Assembly (NCBI RefSeq): GCF_002953255.1
Contig: NZ_CP026498.1
Coordinates: 8,763,269 to 8,808,207, forward strand
Source of the DNA: Streptomyces sp. CB01881
Lineage (GTDB): Bacteria > Actinomycetota > Actinomycetes > Streptomycetales > Streptomycetaceae
Reading direction: 5' to 3'
Length of the DNA: 44,939 nt
This document shows positions 21,783-30,584 of the stretch, in pieces. The notes under the pieces are model-generated. The model made no database searches. It was not told where the DNA came from and saw only the letters and a list, made by a program, of their open reading frames with translations. How positions within the stretch are numbered: position 1 is the first letter of the stretch; each line of letters starts with the position of its first letter. The translations under genes and the position numbers were made by a program.

Positions 21783-22892
21783 TCACTTCCCCTTGGCCGC
21801 GTTGATCAGTTTGTTCAGGACCGCCACCGTCGGCACCTGCGCCTGCTGCACGCCGGCCGCCGCCAGGTCGGAGGCGTAGGCCGGTCCCTGCCTGCCCTTG
21901 ACCGCCTTGCCGAGCGCCCCCGGGTCCGCCTGCGGACGGAAGCCGTACTTGGCCTCCAGGTCCCGCAGGACCTGGTCGTCCCGCAGCACCGCGGCGAGCT
22001 TCTCGGCGCCCGGCTTGAGCGCCACCAGGGTGTGATCGCTGAACACCGTGGTGTCCGGGTAGAGCACCACCAGGTCGCCCGCCGAACCACCGGGCGTGGA
22101 CACGCCCTTGGCGGTCAGCGCCGCCATCTGCGACTCGTACGCCAGCACCGGCCCGTTGCCCACCCCGGACAGGAAGTCCTTGAACGGGCCGTCGCTGCTG
22201 GTCTTCTGGTCACCCTGGACCGAGGTCACCTGCCGGACCACGTCCTTGACCGCGCCCACCCCGGCGTCGTCCGACACCACCTGGTGGCCGTTGGCCAGGT
22301 ACGAGATGGCCGCCAGGTACAGCGCCCCGGAGGAGGACGTGGACGGGTCGGTGGTGGTCAGGAAGAGCAGCCCCCTCAACTCGTTGTGACTGCCTGCCCC
22401 CTTGAGGTCCTGCCACTTCCGGCCCTCCTGGACGGCCTTCAGATAGGCGTCCATCTTGAGCGTCCAGACCGCGGGCTCCGAACTGCTCTGGCCGGCCAGG
22501 CCGTTCTCCTTGAGTACGTCCGCCATCGACCGGTGGGCGAGCACCACAAGCGGCGAGTAGAAAGGCCGCACCGGCTCGCTCTTGATCTGCCGCTGCTTGC
22601 GGATCTCCTCCGCCGGCGAGAGGCTCGCCGGGAAGGCGAAGTCGTACTTCGCGAGATCGCTCTCGCCCATCAGCCAGGAGCCGGTGGTGTCGGTGGTGAC
22701 CTTCAGGCCCTGTTTCTGCAACTCCGCGACGACATCCGGGTCCGCGAAGAACTCCCTCTTCTCCGACCCGATCAGGCCGGAGATGGTGACGACCCCGTCC
22801 GAGCCGTCGGGCTCGTCACCCGGCCAGAGCAGTGCGACTCCCACCCCGGCAAGCAGCGCCAGCGCCGCCAGTACCCCGAACACACGCCTCAT
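21783..22892 (-). CDS. Membrane-anchored extracytoplasmic binding protein
   Basis: A 369-residue protein with an N-terminal hydrophobic anchor (VFGVLAALALLAGVGVALLW, residues 4-23) and no lipobox cysteine, followed by a binding-protein-like domain (GVVTISGLIGSEKREFF, YDFAFPASLSPAEEI, FYSPLVVLAHRSMADVLKENGL, VLAYESQMAAL, VVLYPDTTVFSDHTLVAL). It is distantly similar in plan to the binding half of the next gene, which starts 6 bases after this stop, so both may recognise related ligands or each other. The ATG at 22890-22892 has GAGGGGG upstream; longer open frame upstream runs into regulatory repeats. First gene of a three-gene operon behind a PHO-box-like site. Confidence 0.85.
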   Translation of the reverse strand: MRRVFGVLAALALLAGVGVALLWPGDEPDGSDGVVTISGLIGSEKREFFADPDVVAELQKQGLKVTTDTTGSWLMGESDLAKYDFAFPASLSPAEEIRKQRQIKSEPVRPFYSPLVVLAHRSMADVLKENGLAGQSSSEPAVWTLKMDAYLKAVQEGRKWQDLKGAGSHNELRGLLFLTTTDPSTSSSGALYLAAISYLANGHQVVSDDAGVGAVKDVVRQVTSVQGDQKTSSDGPFKDFLSGVGNGPVLAYESQMAALTAKGVSTPGGSAGDLVVLYPDTTVFSDHTLVALKPGAEKLAAVLRDDQVLRDLEAKYGFRPQADPGALGKAVKGRQGPAYASDLAAAGVQQAQVPTVAVLNKLINAAKGK

Positions 22893-22983
22893 GCCGAACG
22901 TTTCCCCCTCGCCCGCTCCGTGCCCGGGCGGTCCACCCGGGTGACGAGCGTCCCGCCGGGGCGGGAGCGGAGGCCGAAGGGGC

Positions 22984-23001
22984 GGTGAACCGGGGGTGAA
23001 C
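22984..23001 (-). promoter_or_regulatory. PHO-box-like direct repeat upstream of the VWA operon
   Basis: On the minus strand GTTCACC occurs twice with exact 11-bp periodicity (GTTCACC-CCCG-GTTCACC). The Streptomyces PhoP site is built of 11-bp direct repeat units with a GTTCACC core. It lies 92-109 bp upstream of the operon start at 22892 and 161-178 bp upstream of the divergent pyk ATG. Assignment to PhoP is inference. Confidence 0.6.
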
Positions 23002-23148
23002 ACCCCTTCACGGAATCGCATCGGGGAGCGGGCCGCCGACGACCGCCGCGCACACCCGTCCGACCATGTGTCAGATTGTTCAACTCGCCTTCCGGCAAAG
23101 GTCATCCCGCTGTCCGGACGCACGTCGATGTTACGCGCCGGTAATCCG

Positions 23149-23161
23149 TACTCTCAGCACT

Positions 23162-23164
<3 letters not shown>
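23149..23164 (+). promoter_or_regulatory. Possible -10 element giving a leaderless pyk mRNA
   Basis: TACTCT (23149-23154) fits the TAnnnT -10 pattern and is 7 bases from the pyk ATG at 23162; no ribosome-binding sequence precedes the ATG. Together these suggest transcription starting at or one base before the ATG. No good -35 is seen (TCGATG at best). Confidence 0.45.
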
Positions 23165-24592
<1,428 letters not shown>

Positions 24593-24599
24593 CCGTGCC

Positions 24600-24647
24600 C
24601 CGGGTGCGGTCGGGGCGGCGCCCCTCCGAGGGGTGCCGCCCACCCGG
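24600..24647. terminator. Bidirectional terminator between pyk and the kelch gene
   Basis: GGGCGGCGCCCCT (24613-24625) pairs with AGGGGTGCCGCCC (24629-24641) with one wobble and a 3-base loop; the flanking CCGGGTG/CACCCGG (24600-24606/24641-24647) can extend or compete with the stem. Confidence 0.8.
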
Positions 24648-24651
24648 CCGG

Positions 24652-25692
24652 TCAGGGCGTGTAGACGTTGACGTCCGTGGTGGCGGTGTCGGTGGAATCG
24701 CCCTGCGTCCCCCCGACGAGGTAGATCCGTCCGTCGCCGCCGACCGCCGCCGCCGCGCAGTCCCTCGCGTGCGGCATGCTCTCGGCGGGCTCCCAGTGGT
24801 CCGTCCCCGGCGAATACGCGTAGGTCACCGCCGTTGGCGTGTCCCCGGGCTCGGAGGCGCCCCCGAACACGAGGATCCGTCCGTCCGGAGCCGTCACCCC
24901 CGCAGCCCGGCCCTTCGGCCCCGGCATGGGCGCCGCCTGGCTCCACTCCTGGGTACTCGGCGTGTAGACCTCCACCGTGCTCGTGGGAACGTCAGGTTCC
25001 GCTGCGGTGTACCCGCCGATCACGTAGACCCTCCCGTCCGCACCGGTCGCGGCCACCGCGCCTTCGCGGGCCGTCGGCATCGGGGGCCCGGTCTGCCAGG
25101 TCCTGGATTCCGCGTCGAAGATCGCGGTCTCGTTGCCGTCGAAGACGTAGACGTTCCCCGCGGCATCCGAAGCGGCCGAGGGGAACGGCATCTCCACGGG
25201 CAGACTGGGCATGGCCTGCCATGCTCCGTAACCGGGCGTGTACACCTCGACGGCCGTGCCCGAGGAGGCGTCGTCGCCGCCGATGGCCAGGATCCGGCCG
25301 TCCCCGTCGGTGACGGCCGCCAGCCTGTCCCGCGCACTCGACAGAGGAGGCAAGGTCGTCCAGGAGCCGCTGCTGGGGTCGTAGTTCTCCACCAGATCGC
25401 TGCGGGCGAAGTCCGACGGCCCGGGGTGCGACGTCGTGGCCTCCCACCCGCCGAGGGCGTAGACCGTTCCATCACAGTCGGTGGCCGCGGCGAGGAAGTA
25501 GCGCTGCACGGAGATCGGCGCCGCCGACGACCAACTGTCGTGCGGGCCGTCCGGATAGGGGCTCACGGTCAGGCAGGCCGGCACGAGCGCCGGACGTGCG
25601 GCAGCGGCACCGTCGGGCAGCGCCGCGCACGCGGCGGCCAGCAGAAACGCCCCGAGCAGGGCCGGCCACCGTTGCGCGTTGACTCTCGCCAT
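24652..25692 (-). CDS. Secreted kelch-repeat beta-propeller protein
   Basis: A 346-residue exported protein. The N-terminus (MARVNAQRWPALLGAFLLAAACAALPDGAAA) is a signal peptide, probably cut after GAAA near residue 31. About six kelch units follow, each with a di-glycine turn and distal aromatic residues: YALGGWE, ILAIGGDDAS, VYVFDGNE, VYVIGGYT, ILVFGGAS, YLVGGTQ, alternating with PMPxxR/AAA segments. This predicts one closed six-bladed propeller with no extra catalytic domain, so binding is more likely than enzymatic activity. A GTG 30 bases upstream (25722) is an alternative start, but the signal peptide begins best at 25692. It lies in a variable patch next to other envelope genes. Confidence 0.85.
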   Translation of the reverse strand: MARVNAQRWPALLGAFLLAAACAALPDGAAAARPALVPACLTVSPYPDGPHDSWSSAAPISVQRYFLAAATDCDGTVYALGGWEATTSHPGPSDFARSDLVENYDPSSGSWTTLPPLSSARDRLAAVTDGDGRILAIGGDDASSGTAVEVYTPGYGAWQAMPSLPVEMPFPSAASDAAGNVYVFDGNETAIFDAESRTWQTGPPMPTAREGAVAATGADGRVYVIGGYTAAEPDVPTSTVEVYTPSTQEWSQAAPMPGPKGRAAGVTAPDGRILVFGGASEPGDTPTAVTYAYSPGTDHWEPAESMPHARDCAAAAVGGDGRIYLVGGTQGDSTDTATTDVNVYTP

Positions 25693-25967
25693 CGGTATCG
25701 CCTGTTCCCATGTGGAAGTCACAGTCAGTCAAGTACCGGACCGCCGAAACACGGAGAGGCATCAGGACCCTCCGCCGCCCGGGGGTCCCGGAACTCCAGC
25801 GCACCACGGGCCGCCGTGCCACGCACGCCGGAGGGCGCGGTCGAGCCGAGGTTGCACCTCCTTCACGGCCGCCACATGCTGAAAGGGGAGCGTCGGCACC
25901 CGACCGTGCGGCTCCCGCAATCCCCTCCCCGGAAACGAGTGCGACGTCACGCACGGACGGAGGAGCC

Positions 25968-26528
25968 ATGGCCCACCAGGACCCCCCGCAGCGCGGCGGC
26001 GGGGGCATCGCACCCCGGCTGTCCCGCGACTGGCCGCTGGTGGCGGCCGCAGGCACGGCAGTGCTGAGCTTCTTCATGCTCTTCGCCCCCTGGGTCTCGG
26101 ACACGTACACCACCGTTGACGCCTTCGGGGAGGGCATGCAGGCGGCCGGACCGGCGTTGATCATCGTGGTGGTCCTGGCCTTCCTCGGCCTCGTCGGCGC
26201 GGCATTCGCACGGGACGACCGGAAATTCGCCGTGATCGCGCTGATCCCGGCGTCCGTTCTGCTGGTCCTCTACATCGTCAAAGTGGCCGACGTCTCCGAC
26301 CTGGTGGACCTGAACAACCAACTGACCCAGACCACGGCCTCGACCGGAGCCGGCCTCTGGATCGGCCTGCTCGCCGCCATCGCCACAGCGGCCTTCACAG
26401 TGGTGGCGGCCGTCCAGCGGGACCGGCCCCGGACCCAGGATGAGGCCGAGTGGCACGTCGGTGCGAAGCCACCGGTGAATGCGCCGCCCCCGCCGCCCTA
26501 CGACCCGCCCAAGCCGCCGGCGACCTAG
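25968..26528 (+). CDS. Four-helix membrane protein with proline-rich tail
   Basis: A 186-residue protein of unknown function with four predicted membrane segments (approximately residues 24-44, 60-81, 87-107 and 125-147) and a Pro-rich C-terminus (PVNAPPPPPYDPPKPP). The ATG at 25968 follows GGACGGAGGAG at ideal spacing. The lipoprotein gene starts 12 bases after its stop, so the two are probably co-transcribed. Nothing indicates a reaction or substrate; the layout resembles streptomycete membrane proteins with cytosolic Pro-rich tails. Confidence 0.75.
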   Translation: MAHQDPPQRGGGGIAPRLSRDWPLVAAAGTAVLSFFMLFAPWVSDTYTTVDAFGEGMQAAGPALIIVVVLAFLGLVGAAFARDDRKFAVIALIPASVLLVLYIVKVADVSDLVDLNNQLTQTTASTGAGLWIGLLAAIATAAFTVVAAVQRDRPRTQDEAEWHVGAKPPVNAPPPPPYDPPKPPAT

Positions 26529-26540
26529 GAGCTGAGGGAC

Positions 26541-27224
26541 ATGGGCAGAACACCCGGGACGCCGCTTCGGGGGTACCGGCGGGCGATTCGGCTCCTGGCC
26601 GCCACCGCGACGGCCGGCCTGACCGCCGTCGCGGTCGCCGCGTGCGGCTCCGGTGGTTCGTCGCCCGCCGCCTCCACCACGGCCGCGACGGCGCCCCGGA
26701 CCGTCACCGTGACGGCCACCGCCCCGTCCGCCACCGACCTCTCCGCGTCGCCCACGCCGGGCTCGCCCACCTCCGGGCCGCCCGGCTCCGGCTCGCCCAC
26801 GACGACCTTCACGGCCGGAACGCAGTACCTCAGCGACAACGACCCGTTCTCCTCCACCTACGGCGTCGAGAACGGCGCGGCACTCGTGAACGGCACGAAC
26901 TACGCCCACAGCGTCTCCCTCCGGACGGATCTCACCTCCATCCCGTCCAACGCGGCCGAGTACAACCTCGAACGCTCCTGGCAGACGTTCAGCGCCACGA
27001 TCGGGGCCCGCGACGACTCACCCACGGGCACCGTCCTGACCTTCGAAGTCTTCCTCGACGGCAGGTCCGTGGCCCGGCAGACCCTCTCGCTCGGGCAGTC
27101 GCAGCAGCTCACCGTCGACGTCAGGAACGCCTTGCGCCTGAAGATCGTGGTCACCTACGCCACGACGGCGGACCTGTCCCCCTACAGCTACGGGGTGTGG
27201 GGCGACGCCAGGCTCGGGGCGTAG
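26541..27224 (+). CDS. Lipoprotein with NPCBM-like domain
   Basis: A 227-residue lipoprotein. After an RR-containing N-region and hydrophobic stretch, the lipobox reads VAACGS, followed by a Ser/Thr/Pro-rich linker to about residue 90. The remaining ~135 residues resemble an NPCBM (NEW2) carbohydrate-associated fold: NGTNYAHSVSLRTD, EYNLERSWQTFSATIGARDDS, FEVFLDGRSVARQTL and LRLKIVVTYA. Such domains often accompany glycosidases, but no catalytic domain is attached. Likely anchored to the outer face of the membrane with the preceding four-helix protein as partner. Confidence 0.8.
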   Translation: MGRTPGTPLRGYRRAIRLLAATATAGLTAVAVAACGSGGSSPAASTTAATAPRTVTVTATAPSATDLSASPTPGSPTSGPPGSGSPTTTFTAGTQYLSDNDPFSSTYGVENGAALVNGTNYAHSVSLRTDLTSIPSNAAEYNLERSWQTFSATIGARDDSPTGTVLTFEVFLDGRSVARQTLSLGQSQQLTVDVRNALRLKIVVTYATTADLSPYSYGVWGDARLGA

Positions 27225-27245
27225 TCCCTGGTCCCGGCGGCACCG

Positions 27246-28031
27246 TCAGTACTTGGGGCCGATGTGGGCGTCCATGAGGGCGACGGACTCCTTGCGGGCG
27301 ACGGAGACGTTGACCGTGCCGGTGGGGCGGGTGGCGGACTTCCACTGCACGCCGACGGCGTCGAGGGTGGCCGTGAAGAGGCGGACGATGTCGGTCGAGG
27401 TGTTGGTGAAGAAGTACCGCGGGTACTCGTAGCGCTTCTGGACGCCGCCGACAGTCCGGGTCGTCCAGTTGGTGATCCGGCAGCCGTCGGAGTGGACCAG
27501 GCCGCGCAGGAAGTCCCAGGGGTGGGCGTCGACGATGTCCTGCTGCCAGGGCTCCAGGGCTATCGGACGCTCGTGCTTCTTGCCGGGGCCGTGCTGGGGG
27601 AAGTAGCAGGTCAGGTGATTCGAGTAGACCTTGATGTCGTGACAGCCGGCACGTCTCACCCGGCAGGGTTTGTTGTTGGGGAGGACCTGGCGGACGGCAC
27701 GTTCGACGGAATCGGCGATTCCGGGCCAGCGGTCGTCACAGGTGATCTGGAGGCTCTGGGTTCTGCGGTACTTGTTGGGCAACAGGATGTGGCCGTCGCC
27801 GAGGTAGAGACCCAGCAGATAGGCGTAGGCGGGGCGGTCCAGCTCGTCGCCGAAGCAGTGCAGGCAGGCGGAGCGTTTGCGGCCGGGGAGTGTGCCGTGT
27901 TTGGCGAGATCCTCGTGCTTCCACCAGGAGACCGTGCCGGGCGGGACGCCGAGGCGTCGGGCCACTTCGACATTGCGGAGGCCGCGGCGCAGGAGGAGGA
28001 CTGCTTGTTCGCGCACAGAAAGGGTGGTCAT
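27246..28031 (-). CDS. HTH plus LAGLIDADG-like homing-endonuclease-type protein
   Basis: A free-standing 261-residue protein. An N-terminal helix-turn-helix (residues 6-40, NVEVARRLGVPPGTVSWWKHE) is followed by CLHC and two LAGLIDADG-type motifs: LLGLYLGDG (72-80) and LRGLVHSDG (175-183). The acidic residue used for catalysis is present in both (Asp79, Asp182), as expected of a pseudo-dimeric nuclease. It is not inside an intron or intein here. The same fold combination in another order occurs in WhiA, so a regulatory role is equally possible. The gene ends 21 bp from the convergent lipoprotein gene and starts about 100 bp from tRNA-Leu, on the same strand as the tRNA. An alternative ATG lies at 28043; no clear ribosome site is seen for either. 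Confidence 0.8.
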   Translation of the reverse strand: MTTLSVREQAVLLLRRGLRNVEVARRLGVPPGTVSWWKHEDLAKHGTLPGRKRSACLHCFGDELDRPAYAYLLGLYLGDGHILLPNKYRRTQSLQITCDDRWPGIADSVERAVRQVLPNNKPCRVRRAGCHDIKVYSNHLTCYFPQHGPGKKHERPIALEPWQQDIVDAHPWDFLRGLVHSDGCRITNWTTRTVGGVQKRYEYPRYFFTNTSTDIVRLFTATLDAVGVQWKSATRPTGTVNVSVARKESVALMDAHIGPKY

Positions 28032-28131
28032 GTGCGCCAGCATGAGAGGGCGGGGACCGTGTGGTGGCGGTTCGCGCATGGTCCATCAGATGTGATGAAC
28101 TTCCCATTACCTGGGAATATAAGGGAAAATC
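28032..28131. other. A+T-richer spacer between tRNA-Leu and the LAGLIDADG gene
   Basis: The part from about 28087 to 28131 is strikingly A+T-rich for this genome. It contains TTCCCA-TTACC-TGGGAA (28101-28117), an inverted repeat 15 bases beyond the encoded CCA of the tRNA, which may terminate the tRNA transcript or mark an old integration junction. Confidence 0.5.
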
Positions 28132-28218
28132 TGGTGCCGAGTGTGGGATTCGAACCCACACGCCCTTTCGAGCAATCGCTTTTGAGGCGATCGTGTCTGC
28201 CCTTCCACCAACCCGGCA
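28132..28218 (-). tRNA. tRNA-Leu (CAA)
   Basis: On the minus strand the 87-nt sequence folds as a class-II tRNA. The acceptor arm TGCCGGG pairs with CTCGGCA and CCA is encoded. The anticodon arm is ATCGC-CTCAAAA-GCGAT, giving anticodon CAA (leucine, codon UUG). A long variable arm (TGCTCG-AAAGG-GCG region) and T arm GTGGG-TTCGAAT-CCCAC are present. UUG is a very rare codon in this GC-rich genome. The 5' end is at 28218. Confidence 0.95.
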
Positions 28219-28233
28219 AGTTCGCGCCCGTGA

Positions 28234-28239
28234 AGGATA
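28234..28239 (-). promoter_or_regulatory. -10 element of the tRNA-Leu promoter
   Basis: TATCCT on the minus strand ends 15 bases before the tRNA 5' end, consistent with a start site near 28227. The -35 region is not well conserved. Confidence 0.5.
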
Positions 28240-28309
28240 CCCTGCGCACGTTGTCTGGCGCAGCTAGGTACCCTCGTGCATGCAGTACCCCGCCGGAACT
28301 AGGAGCCCC

Positions 28310-28966
28310 GTGAGCACCGCCGACGAGCAGGCCGAGCCGCTTGAGACCGACATGCCCCAGATCACCCGGATTGTGATCGCCGAGGACGAGGCGTTGATCC
28401 GCCTCGACCTGAAGGAGATGCTCGAAGAGGAGGGGTACACCGTCGTCGGCGAGGCCGGGGACGGGGCGACGGCGGTGCGGCTGGTCGAGGAGCTCCGCCC
28501 CGACCTGGCGATCCTGGACGTGAAGATGCCGGTCCTGGACGGGCTCTCCGCCGCCGAGCAGATCCACGAGGCGCACCTGGCGCCGGTGCTGATGCTGACC
28601 GCGTTCTCGCAGCGGGAGCTGGTGGACCGGGCGCGGGACGCCGGTGCGATGGCGTACATCGTGAAGCCGTTCTCCAAGAGCGACCTCGTGCCCGCGATCG
28701 AGATGGCCGTCTCGCGGTACACGGAGATGCGGACGCTGGAGGAGGAGATCGCGGATCTCACCCAGCGGCTGGAGACCCGGAAGCTGGTGGACCGGGCGAA
28801 GAGCGTGCTGCAGACGAAGTTCGGGCTGAACGAGCCGGCCGCGTTCCGGTGGATCCAGAAGACCTCGATGGACCGCCGGATGACGATGGCCGCGGTCGCG
28901 GAGGCCGTGATCGAAGAGGGCGAGGCCCAGGACAAGAAGAAGGCCGAGGAGGCCAAGGGCGAGTAG
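28310..28966 (+). CDS. ANTAR-domain response regulator (PdtaR-like)
   Basis: Two-component regulator acting on RNA as an antiterminator, 218 residues. The N-terminal receiver has the acidic pair in VIAEDEALIRLDL, phospho-acceptor Asp in LAILDVKMPVLDG, Thr in LMLTAFS and Lys in YIVKPFS. A coiled coil (MRTLEEEIADLTQRLETRKLV) leads to the C-terminal ANTAR helices (VDRAKSVLQTKFGLNEPAAFRWIQKTSMDRRMTMAAVAEAVI). The tail is Lys/Glu-rich. The GTG at 28310 was chosen for its AGGAG five bases upstream; an ATG at 28280 is in frame without such a site. The family matches mycobacterial PdtaR, whose kinase is encoded elsewhere. A long bidirectional terminator follows. Confidence 0.94.
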   Translation: MSTADEQAEPLETDMPQITRIVIAEDEALIRLDLKEMLEEEGYTVVGEAGDGATAVRLVEELRPDLAILDVKMPVLDGLSAAEQIHEAHLAPVLMLTAFSQRELVDRARDAGAMAYIVKPFSKSDLVPAIEMAVSRYTEMRTLEEEIADLTQRLETRKLVDRAKSVLQTKFGLNEPAAFRWIQKTSMDRRMTMAAVAEAVIEEGEAQDKKKAEEAKGE

Positions 28967-28970
28967 CGCG

Positions 28971-29019
28971 ACGACGAGGGGCCCGGCGGCTGGACGCAGC
29001 CGCCGGGCCCCTTCGTCGT
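28971..29019. terminator. Strong bidirectional terminator between the ANTAR gene and livF
   Basis: The left arm at 28971-28991 (ACGACGA then GGGGCCCGGCGGCT) pairs with the right arm at 28998-29019 through 21 bp with one bulged T and a 6-base loop. It sits between convergent stops. Confidence 0.9.
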
Positions 29020-29028
29020 GCCGGGGGG

Positions 29029-29741
29029 TCAGTCCTCGCCGAGGTAGGCCTTGCGGACGGACTCGTCGTGCAGCAGGTCGGCGCCGGTGCCCTGGAGGAC
29101 GATGCGGCCGGTCTCCATCACGTAGCCCTGGTCGGAGAGCGACAGGGCGGCCTGGGCGTTCTGCTCGACCAGCAGGATCGTCGTCCCGCTCGCCTTGAGC
29201 TCCACGATGGTCGCCATGATCTTCTGCATCATCAGCGGGGAGAGGCCCATGGACGGCTCGTCCAGCATGAGCAGCTTGGGCTGGGACATCAGCGCGCGGC
29301 CCATGGCGAGCATCTGCTGCTCGCCGCCGGACAGCGTGCCGGCGGCCTGCTTGCGGCGCTCCCCGAGGATGGGGAAGAGCCCGTAGGCCCGCTCGACGTC
29401 CGCCGTGATGCCGGCGCTGTCGCTGCGCAGGAAGGCGCCGAGGAGGAGGTTCTCCTCGATGGTCATGCGGGGGAAGATGTGCCGGCCTTCGGGGGAGTGG
29501 GCGAGTCCGAGGGCGACGATCTTGTGGGCGGGGACGGTGGTCAGCGGCTGTCCGTCGAACAGGACCTTTCCGGAGGTCGGCTTGAGCAGGCCGGAGAGGG
29601 TGCGCAGGGTGGTGGTCTTGCCGGCGCCGTTGGTGCCGATGAGGGTGGTGACCTCGCCCTGGTTGACGGTGAAGCTGATGCCCTTGACGGCTTCGATCTT
29701 GCCGTAGGAGACGCGGAGGTCCTCGACCTCAAGGAGTGCGG

Positions 29742-29745
<4 letters not shown>
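29029..29745 (-). CDS. livF: Branched-chain amino-acid ABC transporter ATP-binding protein
   Basis: Cytoplasmic ATPase energising branched-chain amino-acid uptake, 238 residues. Walker A is GTNGAGKT (37-44), the signature is LSGGEQQMLAMGRAL, Walker B is LLMLDEPSMGLSP, and the H-loop region is ILLVEQNAQAAL. Gene order and the SPEGRHIFPRMTIEENL segment identify it as LivF rather than LivG. The GTG start overlaps the livG stop as GTGA (4 bases), so it is the last gene of a tightly coupled operon; a strong terminator follows. Confidence 0.95.

Positions 29746-30580
<835 letters not shown>

Positions 30581-30584
<4 letters not shown>

Noticed and set aside
24652..28031. Prophage or integrative element at tRNA-Leu
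   Set aside because: No integrase, excisionase, replication or transfer gene and no visible duplicate of the tRNA end within the window; only a weaker hot-spot suggestion is kept.
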